Of a DNA stretch of 64,000 bases, positions 7,167-18,748 are shown piece by piece (the stretch's first letter is position 1; each line of letters begins with the position of its first letter). The DNA is from Crossiella sp. S99.2. Lineage in GTDB: Bacteria > Actinomycetota > Actinomycetes > Mycobacteriales > Pseudonocardiaceae. Under the pieces are notes generated by a model, which saw only the letters and a list, made by a program, of their open reading frames with translations, was not told the origin of the DNA and made no database searches. The position numbers and the translations under genes are program-made. The DNA is taken from positions 199,541-263,540 of the forward strand of contig NZ_JALMDK010000002.1 of NCBI RefSeq assembly GCF_023094165.1. Direction: 5' to 3'.

Positions 7167-9621
7167 TTGGGGTGGCCGGAGCGGGGACGTCGTGGGGCAG
7201 CACTCCCAGTACGGCGTCCAGCACGGCCACCGCGCCCGCCTTGTCCAGCGGTTCGTTACCGTTGCCGCACTTCGGCGACTGGACACAGGATGGGCAACCA
7301 GCCGGGCACTCGCAGGCGGCGATCGCCTCCCGCGTAGCGGCCAACCAAGGGACCACCGCGGCATAGCCGCGATCGGCGAAACCGGCTCCGCCGGGATGCC
7401 CATCGTGCACGAACACCGTCGCCTCCCCGGTGTCAGCGTGCTGAGCGGTGGACACACCGCCGATGTCCCAACGGTCACAGGTCGCGAACAGCGGTAGCAG
7501 GCCGATCGCAGCGTGCTCGGCTGCATGCAGCGCACCGGGGATGCGCGCCGGATCGAGACCGGCGCCCCCCGGTGCGCTGCTCCGTAGCAGCTCGGCGGAG
7601 ATCGTGTACCAGACCGCCCTGGTGGGCAGGGACTGCGCGGGCAGGTCCAGGGGCACCCGGTCGATCACCTCGCCGGAGGGGCGGCGGCGCAGGTAGCCGA
7701 CGACCTGGGCGGTGACCTCCACCTCGCCGAGACAGACGGTCACGCCCGCCGCGCCCGCCGCGCCGGGCGAGCTTGCCACTGCTGGGAAACGGCGTTCGGC
7801 CAACGTGCTGAGCACGCTGATCTCGACTGTGGTGCTGGCCATCGTGGACCAGTCCGGTGTCTCCGCGTGCACCAGCGCCAGGTGGTTGTCCAGGTCCAGC
7901 TCGTCCACCACGTAGGACTGGCCCTGGTGCAGGTACAGCGCGCCGGGGTGGACCACCGCGCAGGCCGAGTCCGGGTCGACGGTGCCGAGCAGGCGGCCGG
8001 AGTCGGCCTCCACTACCGAGATCTTGTCGCCGCCGCTGCCGCGGATGTCCACTCCGCTGTGCGGTGGGCGCACATCCGACCAGTACCACCCGGCCGGGCG
8101 GCGGCGTAGGTGTCCCTCGGCGACGAGCTGGTCGATCACCTGGCGGGCCGCCTCGCCGCCGAAGGCGGGCAGGCAGTCCTCGGTGAGCGGTTGTTCGGCC
8201 GCGGCGCAGGCCAGTTGCGGGGCCAGCACATACGGGTTGGCCGGGTCCAGCACGGTGGCCTCGACCGGGCGGGACAGCATGGCCTCGGGGTGGTGCACCA
8301 GGTAGGTGTCCAGGGGGTCGTCGTTGGCGACGAAGACGACCAGCGCGCCCTGACCGTCACGGCCCGCTCGGCCGGCCTGTTGCCAGAAGGAAGCCAGGGT
8401 GCCGGGATAGCCCGCGATCAGGACCGCGTCCAGGCCGGCGATGTCCACGCCGAGTTCCAGGGCGTTGGTGGTGGCCACCGCGAGCAGGTCGCCGGTGCTC
8501 AGCGCGGTTTCCAGGGCCCGGCGTTCCTCGGGGAGGTAGCCGCCGCGGTAGGCGGCGACCCGGGCGGCGGAGTCCAGGTCCACATCGGCCAGGTGGCGGC
8601 GGGCGGCCATCGCGGTCAGCTCGGCGCCGCGGCGGGAGCGGACGAAGGCCAGCGTGCGGGCGCCGGCCAGCACCAGGTCAGCCATGATGCGGGCCGCTTC
8701 GGCGCCTGCCGAGCGGCGGACCGGGGCGCCGTTCTCCCCGGCCAGGGCATCCAGCAGCGGCGGCTCCCACAGCGCGATGGTGCGCGGGCCCGCGGGGGAG
8801 GCGTCCTCGGTGACGCCGGTGCAGGGCAGGCCGGTGAGCCGGGTGGCCGAGGCGGCCGGGTCGGCGACCGTGGCCGAGGCCAGCACGAAGGTCGGGTTCG
8901 CGCCGTAGCGGGCCGCGATCCGGCGCAATCTGCGCAGTAACAGGGCCACGTGCGAGCCGAACAGGCCGCGATAGCTGTGGCACTCGTCGATCACCACATA
9001 ACTCAGCCTGCGGAAGAACGCGCCCCAGCGCTGGTGCCCCGGCAGGATGCCGCGATGGATCATGTCCGGGTTGGTGAAGATCCACCTGGCGTGCGCGCGG
9101 ACCCAGTCCCGCTCGACCAGCGGGGTGTCGCCGTCGAAGGCCGCCGGGCGCACCCCTGGCAGGTCCAGTTCCTTCACCGCACGTAACTGATCCGCGCCCA
9201 GCGCCTTGGTCGGGGACAGGTACAACGCGGTCGCCTTGGGGTCGGCGAGCAGTCGGGACAGCACCGGCAACTGGTAGGCGAGGGACTTGCCGGAGGCGGT
9301 GCCGGTGGCGATCACCACGTGCCCGCCCGACCACGCCAGCTCGGCCGCCGCCGCCTGGTGCGCCCACGGCCGCGGCACCCCGGAGTCGGTCAACTTCTCG
9401 ATCAAGGGCGGGGCCGCCCAGGCGGGCCAGTCCGTATGCGCGGCAACGCGTTCGGGCAGTTCGGCCACATGGGTCAACGGCGAGGACTCCAACGGGATGC
9501 CGGCGACCACCCGGTCCAGCAGTCCGCCGCCCCGGCCGGGCCGCCGCTCCGCCCGCTCCGCCCGCTCCGCTCGTGCGCCCACCACGGCAGCCTGACACAG
9601 CACACCGTCGGTTCGCGCCAA
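7144..9621 (-). CDS. DECH-box helicase of the Tad neighbourhood
   Basis: 825 aa. A superfamily 2 ATP-dependent helicase: Walker A TGTASGKS near residue 107, the Walker B box DECH at 212-215, the SAT motif (LASATVA), and a helicase C-domain with the QAGRAGRDG motif. The C-terminal domain ends in a four-cysteine cluster (CECPAGCPSC, then CGNG), as in DUF1998 helicases. This is the putative DEAH/DECH helicase that co-occurs with CpaE-like and Tad genes in Actinobacteria. Nucleic-acid unwinding is inferred from motifs; the cellular role is unknown. Confidence 0.88.
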   Translation of the reverse strand: MARTDGVLCQAAVVGARAERAERAERRPGRGGGLLDRVVAGIPLESSPLTHVAELPERVAAHTDWPAWAAPPLIEKLTDSGVPRPWAHQAAAAELAWSGGHVVIATGTASGKSLAYQLPVLSRLLADPKATALYLSPTKALGADQLRAVKELDLPGVRPAAFDGDTPLVERDWVRAHARWIFTNPDMIHRGILPGHQRWGAFFRRLSYVVIDECHSYRGLFGSHVALLLRRLRRIAARYGANPTFVLASATVADPAASATRLTGLPCTGVTEDASPAGPRTIALWEPPLLDALAGENGAPVRRSAGAEAARIMADLVLAGARTLAFVRSRRGAELTAMAARRHLADVDLDSAARVAAYRGGYLPEERRALETALSTGDLLAVATTNALELGVDIAGLDAVLIAGYPGTLASFWQQAGRAGRDGQGALVVFVANDDPLDTYLVHHPEAMLSRPVEATVLDPANPYVLAPQLACAAAEQPLTEDCLPAFGGEAARQVIDQLVAEGHLRRRPAGWYWSDVRPPHSGVDIRGSGGDKISVVEADSGRLLGTVDPDSACAVVHPGALYLHQGQSYVVDELDLDNHLALVHAETPDWSTMASTTVEISVLSTLAERRFPAVASSPGAAGAAGVTVCLGEVEVTAQVVGYLRRRPSGEVIDRVPLDLPAQSLPTRAVWYTISAELLRSSAPGGAGLDPARIPGALHAAEHAAIGLLPLFATCDRWDIGGVSTAQHADTGEATVFVHDGHPGGAGFADRGYAAVVPWLAATREAIAACECPAGCPSCVQSPKCGNGNEPLDKAGAVAVLDAVLGVLPHDVPAPATPISGIVPS

Positions 9622-9853
9622 TGCCCGAACGGACCAAGATCCACAGCTCAGACCACTTGAACGGTCTAGCGCACCTGTCCCGAAGTCACTCTAGGTATTT
9701 GACAAGGGACGCCCCGCAAGGCCCTGTGACCTTGCCAATAGACTCCGCCTCCGTCGCGCTGCCTCGATGGTGGCGCGCGTGACTCACCACGCGTCAGAGC
9801 GGACGCAAGAGCCCGGCTCCTGGCGCACGGACCACGGAGAAGCAGGAGGACGG

Positions 9854-12178
9854 ATGTCCCCCCAAAGCCTCGCCCAGGGCAACTGGGCGGCCGAGGAACT
9901 GGTGCTCACCGGGGGTGACCGCGGAATTGTCGCGGTCGTCGCGGTAGTCGCCCTCGCCGCCCTGGTCATTGGGTACATCCTGCTCCGCGAGGTGCTGGCC
10001 GCAGGCCAGGGCACCGCGAAGATGCAGGAGATCGCCACCGCGGTGCAGGAAGGAGCATCGGCCTACCTGAACCGGCAGTTCCGGACACTCGGCATTTTCG
10101 TCGTCGTGGTGTTCCTGCTGCTGTTCGCACTGCCCGCGGCTGACTGGATGGAACGGCTCGGCCGTTCCCTGTTCTTCATCGTCGGCGCGGTGTTCTCCGC
10201 GGCGATCGGTTATCTCGGCATGTGGCTCTCGACCCGCGCGAACGTGCGGGTCGCGGCGGCGGCCAACGAGACCGGTGGCCGCGAGAAGGCCACCCGGATC
10301 GCCTTCCGCACCGGTGGCGTGGTCGGCATGATGACCGTCGGCCTCGGCCTGTTCGGCGCCGCGCTGGTCGTGCTGGTCTACGCGGGGCAGGCCCCGAAGG
10401 TGTTGGAGGGCTTCGGGTTCGGCGCCGCGCTGCTCGCGATGTTCATGCGAGTCGGCGGCGGCATCTTCACCAAGGCCGCTGACGTCGGCGCCGACCTGGT
10501 CGGCAAGGTGGAGCAGAACATCCCCGAGGACGACCCGCGCAACGCCGCGACCATCGCGGACAACGTGGGCGACAACGTCGGTGACTGCGCCGGTATGGCC
10601 GCCGACCTGTTCGAGTCCTACGCGGTGACCCTGGTCGCCGCGCTGATCCTGGGCACCGCGGCCTTCGGCACGCAGGGCCTGATGTTCCCGCTGATCGTGC
10701 CTGCCATCGGTGTGCTCACCGCGGTGCTCGGCGTCTACATCACCAAGGCAAGGGCCGGGGAGAGCGGCCTGACCGCGATCAACCGCTCCTTCTACATCTC
10801 CGCGATCATCTCCGCGGTGCTGTGCACGATCGCGGCCTTCGCCTTCCTGCCCAACACCTTCACCGGCCTGACCAGCGTCAGCCCGGAGATCGCGGCCACC
10901 GAGGGCAACCCGGCCATGGTCGCGGCCATCGCGGTGATCATCGGTATCGTGCTGGCGGGCATCATCCTGTGGCTGACCGGCTACTTCACCGGCACCGACT
11001 ACCGCCCGGTCAAGGACGTCGGCAAGACCTCGCTCACCGGCGCGGCCACCGTCGTGCTGGCCGGTATCTCGGTCGGTTTCGAGTCCGCGGTCTACACCGC
11101 CATCGTCATCGGCGGCGCGGTCTACGGCGCGTTCCTGCTCTCCGGCTCCATCACGGTCGCGCTGTTCGCGATCGCGCTGGCCGGTTGCGGTCTGCTGACC
11201 ACCGTCGGCGTCATCGTCGCGATGGACACCTTCGGCCCGGTCTCGGACAACGCCCAGGGCATCGCCGAGATGTCCGGGGACGTGCACGGCGAGGGCGCGC
11301 AGATCCTCACCGAGCTGGACGCGGTGGGCAACACCACCAAGGCGATCACCAAGGGCATCGCGATCGCGACCGCGGTACTGGCCGCGACCGCGTTGTTCGG
11401 CTCCTACACCGACGCGATCAAACAGTCGCTGCTCGGCGCGGGCCAGGCCTTCGCCGATGCCGACTTCGCCGTCTACGGCCCCGGCATCCTGGTCGGCCTG
11501 ATCATCGGCGCGGCCGTGGTGTTCATGTTCTCCGGCCTGGCCGTCAACGCGGTCACCAGGGCCGCGGGCGCGATCGTGTTCGAGGTGCGCCGCCAGTTCC
11601 GGGAGAACCCCGGGATCATGGACGGCACCACCAAGCCGGAATACGGCCGGGTCGTGGACATCTGCACCAAGGACTCGCTGCGTGAGCTGGCCACCCCCGG
11701 CCTGCTCGCGGTGCTGGCCCCGATCGCGGTCGGCTTCGGCCTCGGCGTCGGTCCGCTGGCCGGCTACCTGGCGGGCGCCATCGCCTCCGGCACGCTGATG
11801 GCGGTGTTCCTGGCCAACTCTGGTGGCGCCTGGGACAACGCGAAGAAGCTGGTCGAGGACGGCCACCACGGTGGCAAGGGCTCCGACGCGCACGCGGCGA
11901 CGATCATCGGCGACACCGTCGGCGACCCGTTCAAGGACACCGCGGGCCCGGCGATCAACCCGTTGATCAAGGTGATGAACCTGGTCGCGGTGCTCATCGC
12001 GCCCGCGATCGTCACCCTGTCCGTCGGCGCGGACGCCTCCCCGGCGATCCGGGCGGGCATCGCGATCTTCGCGGTGCTGGTCATCGTCGCCGCGGTGATC
12101 GTGTCCAAGCGGCGCGGCACCGCCATCGCCGAGGACAGCCCGTCCGAGGGCGAGAAGGTCGCCAACGGCGCTGCCTGA
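9854..12178 (+). CDS. hppA: Membrane-bound proton-translocating pyrophosphatase
   Basis: 774 aa with about 16 membrane helices. It hydrolyses pyrophosphate and pumps protons across the membrane. The catalytic loop DNVGDNVGDCAGMAADL is intact, as are the conserved acidic segments near the C-terminus (DTVGDPFKDTAGPA). The GNTTKAITKG motif carries Lys and Thr at the positions that distinguish K+-independent enzymes (Ala/Gly in K+-dependent ones). ATG 9854 is preceded by AGGAGGA and was chosen over an in-frame start 87 bp upstream. Confidence 0.96.
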   Translation: MSPQSLAQGNWAAEELVLTGGDRGIVAVVAVVALAALVIGYILLREVLAAGQGTAKMQEIATAVQEGASAYLNRQFRTLGIFVVVVFLLLFALPAADWMERLGRSLFFIVGAVFSAAIGYLGMWLSTRANVRVAAAANETGGREKATRIAFRTGGVVGMMTVGLGLFGAALVVLVYAGQAPKVLEGFGFGAALLAMFMRVGGGIFTKAADVGADLVGKVEQNIPEDDPRNAATIADNVGDNVGDCAGMAADLFESYAVTLVAALILGTAAFGTQGLMFPLIVPAIGVLTAVLGVYITKARAGESGLTAINRSFYISAIISAVLCTIAAFAFLPNTFTGLTSVSPEIAATEGNPAMVAAIAVIIGIVLAGIILWLTGYFTGTDYRPVKDVGKTSLTGAATVVLAGISVGFESAVYTAIVIGGAVYGAFLLSGSITVALFAIALAGCGLLTTVGVIVAMDTFGPVSDNAQGIAEMSGDVHGEGAQILTELDAVGNTTKAITKGIAIATAVLAATALFGSYTDAIKQSLLGAGQAFADADFAVYGPGILVGLIIGAAVVFMFSGLAVNAVTRAAGAIVFEVRRQFRENPGIMDGTTKPEYGRVVDICTKDSLRELATPGLLAVLAPIAVGFGLGVGPLAGYLAGAIASGTLMAVFLANSGGAWDNAKKLVEDGHHGGKGSDAHAATIIGDTVGDPFKDTAGPAINPLIKVMNLVAVLIAPAIVTLSVGADASPAIRAGIAIFAVLVIVAAVIVSKRRGTAIAEDSPSEGEKVANGAA

Positions 12179-12206
12179 TGGCAGCCAGCTAGATAGCTAG
12201 ACAGAT

Positions 12207-12238
12207 GCGGCCCGTCCCCGGCTCCGGGGGCGGGCTGC
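12207..12238 (+). terminator. Hairpin terminator after hppA
   Basis: A 14-bp stem with two G-U pairs and a 4-nt loop, 29 bp after the hppA stop. There is no T-run, as is common for actinobacterial terminators. Confidence 0.65.
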
Positions 12239-12300
12239 ACCTCGTTCTCACGGGGCGTCGCCTAGCGTCGGCGAGCGCCCCCAGCGAAGAGGAGAGCTTC

Positions 12301-13008
12301 ATGGCCCGCCGTACCCCCGCCGGCGTCCTGGCCGCGGCCGCCGGTCTCACCCTGGTCCTGGCCGCCTGTGGCTCCGGCGGCGACACGCCTGCCCCCCAGG
12401 GTGCCGACACGCCGTCCAGTGGCTCCAGCGCCACCTCAGCCCCGGAAACCAGCGCCAGCGGCAGCGTGGACCGCGGTCCCGGCGGGCAGCCGCCCGCGCC
12501 CAGTGGCGGCCAGCCGGCCCCCGGCGGGACCAACGCCGACCCGGTGCGCTGGAACGACGCGGTCTGCAAGGGCCTCGGCGGCTCCATGCGGGCCATGCTC
12601 ACCGCGCTCAAGGCCAACTCCCCCGACCACAAGCCGGAGGACCGCAAGGCCGCCACCGTCGCCTACCTCGGCGCCACCGAAGGCGCCCTCGGCACCGCCA
12701 GGACCGAGCTGACCGGCCTGGGCCGCCCGGCCGCACTGCGCCAGGACACCCACAACGAGCTGATCGGCTACCTCGGCGCCGCGGTCGAGACGATCAAGCG
12801 CAAGCAGCCCGAGGTGGCCGGACTGGACGTCAAGGACCCCCGGTTCGAGGAGAAGCTGCAGCCCTTCGCCGCCGAGGAACTCGACCCGGCCCGGCTGCTG
12901 GCCAAGTTCGAGGAGGTCCGCACCGCGCCCGGCATGGAGGAGGCATACCGCAAGGCCCCCGAGTGCCAGCGGATGGTCAAGGACACCGAGGGCGCCTTCG
13001 GCGGCTGA
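12301..13008 (+). CDS. Putative secreted lipoprotein, function unknown
   Basis: 235 aa from ATG 12301 (AGAGGAGAG upstream). A signal peptide ends in the lipobox LAAC, so the mature protein would be lipid-anchored at Cys 22. A Ser/Pro/Gly-rich linker to about residue 75 is followed by an alpha-helical domain with two cysteines (AVCKG, and PECQRM near the end) that could form a disulfide. A small lipoprotein at this position beside hppA also occurs in Streptomyces. No enzymatic motif is visible. Confidence 0.7.
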   Translation: MARRTPAGVLAAAAGLTLVLAACGSGGDTPAPQGADTPSSGSSATSAPETSASGSVDRGPGGQPPAPSGGQPAPGGTNADPVRWNDAVCKGLGGSMRAMLTALKANSPDHKPEDRKAATVAYLGATEGALGTARTELTGLGRPAALRQDTHNELIGYLGAAVETIKRKQPEVAGLDVKDPRFEEKLQPFAAEELDPARLLAKFEEVRTAPGMEEAYRKAPECQRMVKDTEGAFGG

Positions 13009-13035
13009 CCCGGTCACTGGGACGATCGCGCGATC

Positions 13036-13515
13036 ATGGATCGTTTCGAGACGGAGAGCCTGGCCTTCCTGCCAGGTCAGCGAGTCCGGGCCATCGTGCG
13101 GGCCCACTTCGCCTGGGGAGTGGGCGCGGAGATCGTCGGCCACGAGCAGGTCGGCGCGTCGGTGGACATGATCGAGCAGTTCGGCAAGGCAGCCCAGGGC
13201 GATGCGCTGTTCCCGCCGGTCGGCGCCGAGATCGACGCGGTCGTCGACAGCGTCCGGCGCTGGACCGAACCCGCGTGGGTCCGGCTCAGCCTCCGGCCCG
13301 CCGACCTGGAGACCTTCCGCAGGCCGTGCGACTTCTGCGGGCAGGACACCGTGCTCAGCGCCGGTGGTGACGGCCTGGTCCTGGACGTGCGCAGCCACGA
13401 CGGTCCGGGCAGCCACACGGTCCTCGCACACCGGACCTGCCTGGCGGATCGGCTGCACCCGGACAGCGAAGGCGAGCGGGCCAGAGCGTTGACCGTCGGG
13501 CGGAAATCGGGCTGA
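13036..13515 (+). CDS. Conserved hypothetical protein with CxxC motif
   Basis: 159 aa, not recognised. The N-terminal 90 residues look like a compact alpha/beta domain (FLPGQRVRAIVRAHFAWGVG). The C-terminal part holds PCDFCGQ and, 50 residues on, HRTCL, which together could bind zinc or form a disulfide. It lies 27 bp after the lipoprotein gene and is probably cotranscribed with it. Confidence 0.6.
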   Translation: MDRFETESLAFLPGQRVRAIVRAHFAWGVGAEIVGHEQVGASVDMIEQFGKAAQGDALFPPVGAEIDAVVDSVRRWTEPAWVRLSLRPADLETFRRPCDFCGQDTVLSAGGDGLVLDVRSHDGPGSHTVLAHRTCLADRLHPDSEGERARALTVGRKSG

Positions 13516-13563
13516 CACACCCCAGAAATTCATTCCATCGGGTGGATTTGGCCGTCGCCTGAG

Positions 13564-13579
13564 TCGAACATGTGTTCTA
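13564..13579. promoter_or_regulatory. LexA-type SOS box
   Basis: TCGAACATGTGTTCTA contains GAAC-N4-GTTC, the core of the actinobacterial/Gram-positive LexA operator. It abuts a TACGCT -10-like hexamer at 13578-13583. GTG 13590 follows seven bases downstream of the hexamer, which suits a leaderless transcript. A repressor here would block the promoter directly. Confidence 0.7.
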
Positions 13580-13589
13580 CGCTGCACCC

Positions 13590-14171
13590 GTGGGACAACT
13601 GTCCTTCTACTCCGCGGAGGCCAGGCAACCGAGGGTTGCCGACCTGGCCGGGCTGTTGTGCGGCCCTGGTCAGGCGGTCGGCTTCGGCCGGGGCACCGCG
13701 GCCAAGGTCTCGGTCGAACTGGCCGAGCCGTGGCGGGCGCACGCGGTCGCGCTGGCCTGTGCCGAACGCGGGGTGCAGGCCGAGGTCAGCCCCACCGAGG
13801 ACGGGCGCAGGCTGCTGCGCACCGCCTTCCGCTGCGATCTCGCGCCACTGGCCACCGCCTGGCTGCGCGGCACCGAGAAGGCCGTCCCGGACGACCTGGA
13901 ACTGGACGGACCGGCCCTGCGGATCTGGGCGCTGACCGCGGGCGCGCTGGAGACCAGCGGTTATCTGCTCGGCCTCGACCCGCTCGCGCCGGAGACCCAC
14001 CCGCTGCTGGCCGCCGCGCTGCTCCGGCTGGGCCTGGCCGGGCACCTGCTCGGACCCAAGGCAGGCGGGCCCGCACTGCGTTTCACCGGGCGACGGCGGC
14101 TGGCCCGCCTCGCCGAACTCGTCGGCCCCACCCCGGTGGCGGCCGCGCAGAGCTTCTGGCCGGCCGCCTGA
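13590..14171 (+). CDS. Conserved hypothetical protein under a LexA-type box
   Basis: 193 aa from GTG 13590; an in-frame GTG at 13572 lies inside the operator and is less likely. Not recognised with certainty. The protein has two similar-looking halves and faintly recalls the WhiA/LAGLIDADG fold (ADLAGLLCGPGQAVG at the N-terminus; ALLRLGLAGHLLG then FTGRRRLARLAELVG near the C-terminus). That resemblance is weak and no catalytic residues can be assigned. A protein of similar size sits near topA in mycobacteria. Confidence 0.65.
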   Translation: MGQLSFYSAEARQPRVADLAGLLCGPGQAVGFGRGTAAKVSVELAEPWRAHAVALACAERGVQAEVSPTEDGRRLLRTAFRCDLAPLATAWLRGTEKAVPDDLELDGPALRIWALTAGALETSGYLLGLDPLAPETHPLLAAALLRLGLAGHLLGPKAGGPALRFTGRRRLARLAELVGPTPVAAAQSFWPAA

Positions 14172-14190
14172 ATTGCCGGTCAGCGCGAAG

Positions 14191-14239
14191 CCGAAGGGGC
14201 CGTTCCGGGCACTCCCACCGTGCGGAACGGCCCCTTCGG
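14191..14239. terminator. Bidirectional hairpin terminator
   Basis: A perfect 17-bp stem (14191-14207 with 14223-14239) and a 15-nt loop lie between two convergent genes, so it can stop transcription from both sides. Confidence 0.85.
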
Positions 14240-14253
14240 GCACAGTTTCGTGC

Positions 14254-15081
14254 TCAGACCCGCGGCTTGGGCAGCGTGCAGCCCGCCTTGTTCGGATCCA
14301 CGTTGTTGCCGGTGCTCATGCAGGCGTTGACCTGGAAGGTCTGCTGCCCGTAGTTGATGCCGCGGCGCACCGTCACGTTCCCGGCCTGGTCCACCTCGCA
14401 TGGGTTGTTCTGGGTGCACCGGCCACCGTCCTCATTGCCGGTGTTGTTCACCCCGACCACGGTGCCGTCGGCGGCGTCGATGATCGGCGAGCCCGAGGTG
14501 CCGCCGATGGTGTTGCAGCTGGAGGTGTAGCGAAGCGAGTCCTTCCAGGTCCAGTTCGCCTCCTTGAGCTGGTGCACGAAGGCGTCGACCTTGCAGGAGT
14601 AGATCCGCTTCCAGTAGCCCGAGACCACCCGGATGTCCGCGCCCTGCTTCGGGTGCGCGGCGTTGAGGGGCAGCGCCTTGGTCCGGTACCGGCTCTCGAT
14701 GTCGGCGTAGCTCTCCCGCAGCTGATACAGCGCCAGGTCGGTGTCGGTCATGGTCGCGTAGGCCAGCTTGGTCGCGGTCAGCGTGCCCAGGTTCTGCGCC
14801 GAGGGGTTCAGCAGGGTGAAGGTGCGCGAGCTGGCCTGGTTCACGATCACCTCGCCCGCGGCCATGAACTTCACGCAGTGACCGTTGGTGAGCACCAGCG
14901 CCTTGTCCGTGCTCGCCGCGCCGGAGGGCCGGACCACCGAGCCGGAACAATTGTTCAGCGCGACGATCGCGGTGTAGTCCACCGCGTTCGGCGCGGCCGT
15001 CGCCGGGGCAGCCGCGAGCGTGCCCGTGATCGTCATCGCGGCCGCAGCAGCCGCCATAAAACCGACAAAACGCCTGGTCAT
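14254..15081 (-). CDS. Secreted trypsin-like serine protease
   Basis: 275 aa from ATG 15081 (AAGGAG upstream); the open frame runs further but lacks a better start. A signal peptide of about 40 residues ends near APATAAPNA. The catalytic triad is visible as TNGHC (His), TDTDLALYQL (Asp) and GGTSGSPII (Ser). At least five cysteines in the mature part suggest disulfides. It is predicted to be exported and to cleave extracellular protein; the substrate is unknown. Confidence 0.82.
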   Translation of the reverse strand: MTRRFVGFMAAAAAAMTITGTLAAAPATAAPNAVDYTAIVALNNCSGSVVRPSGAASTDKALVLTNGHCVKFMAAGEVIVNQASSRTFTLLNPSAQNLGTLTATKLAYATMTDTDLALYQLRESYADIESRYRTKALPLNAAHPKQGADIRVVSGYWKRIYSCKVDAFVHQLKEANWTWKDSLRYTSSCNTIGGTSGSPIIDAADGTVVGVNNTGNEDGGRCTQNNPCEVDQAGNVTVRRGINYGQQTFQVNACMSTGNNVDPNKAGCTLPKPRV

Positions 15082-15359
15082 CCGGGATCTCCTTCGAGCA
15101 GGGCGAAGAGGACTGGGGTGCTTCAGCACATCCTGTCGGCCGAATGGCCGCCACCCCCGGAAGTCGGCGGCGAAACACTGGAAGTCAACGGTCTTACCGG
15201 CTGTTGAAAGAGGTGCCCCAGGGGGCCTGTGACCACATCGGCGTGGGTGACCGCGCACAGCGGCTGTCATGATGGGTCATTGCACGGGGGTCATCACGGC
15301 AAGCTGGGGGGCCCGGCCGGGTGGACGGGCAGATCGGTCAGACAAGGAAGCAGGCGCGC

Positions 15360-18221
<2,862 letters not shown>

Positions 18222-18232
18222 TTCACCCGGCT

Positions 18233-18269
18233 ACCTCCCGGAACCGGCGTTAACCTGGTTCCGGGAGGT
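18233..18269 (+). promoter_or_regulatory. Hairpin carrying the ribosome binding site of the next gene
   Basis: A perfect 13-bp stem (18233-18245 with 18257-18269) and an 11-nt loop lie 12 bp after the topA stop. The 3' arm contains GGGAGG, the apparent Shine-Dalgarno of the gene starting at 18277. It could be the topA terminator, or on read-through a structure that hides the ribosome binding site. Confidence 0.6.
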
Positions 18270-18276
18270 GGCTTCC

Positions 18277-18717
18277 GTGGCCAAGGACGCGCTCTCCGGC
18301 GGGGACGGCACCCAGTCGCCGTCACCCCCGGCCCCGATGCCCGACGCGCTGCTCCCACCCCGCAACCCGGCGGGCGAGGAATCCCAGCGCCGGATCGACA
18401 CCCCGGCCGCCACCGGCGACCCGGCCCAGCTGCGCGCCGCCATCGAGGCCGCGCTCAGCGCCGAAGCCGACCAGCCGCTGCCCGGCTACGCCCAGGCCAC
18501 CCCGTTCCACCAGCAGGTCGAACCCCTGCCCCGGCGCCGGTTCGTGCCCAAGGCCCGCATCCCACGACCCCGCCTGCCCGAACTGCGCCGCGCCCTGCCC
18601 GCCGGTGGGATCAGCGGGGCCACCCTCGGCTTCCTGGCGCTGATCATCCTCACCGTGGTGCTCGTGCTCGCCTTCCTCTCCAGCTTCATCAGCTGGTTCT
18701 CCGGCCTGCTCGGCTAG
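18277..18717 (+). CDS. Small C-terminally anchored membrane protein
   Basis: 146 aa from GTG 18277, eight bases after GGGAGG; an in-frame GTG at 18268 overlaps that site. The first 100 residues are Pro/Ala/Arg-rich and probably disordered and cytoplasmic. One strong hydrophobic helix near the end (GFLALIILTVVLVLAFLSSF) would anchor it. Not recognised; it lies between topA and the MFS/TMK fusion. Confidence 0.6.
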   Translation: MAKDALSGGDGTQSPSPPAPMPDALLPPRNPAGEESQRRIDTPAATGDPAQLRAAIEAALSAEADQPLPGYAQATPFHQQVEPLPRRRFVPKARIPRPRLPELRRALPAGGISGATLGFLALIILTVVLVLAFLSSFISWFSGLLG

Positions 18718-18748
18718 CGCCCGGCTACCCTGGGGCCCGTTCGGGGAC

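Noticed and set aside
9699..9744. TTGACA and TAGACT as one hppA promoter
   Set aside because: The hexamers are 34 bp apart, twice the usual spacing, so they cannot be paired with confidence.
9794..11893. 699-codon minus-strand open frame antisense to hppA
   Set aside because: Asp/Arg/Gln/Gly-rich shadow of the pyrophosphatase gene with no ribosome binding site or recognisable domain.
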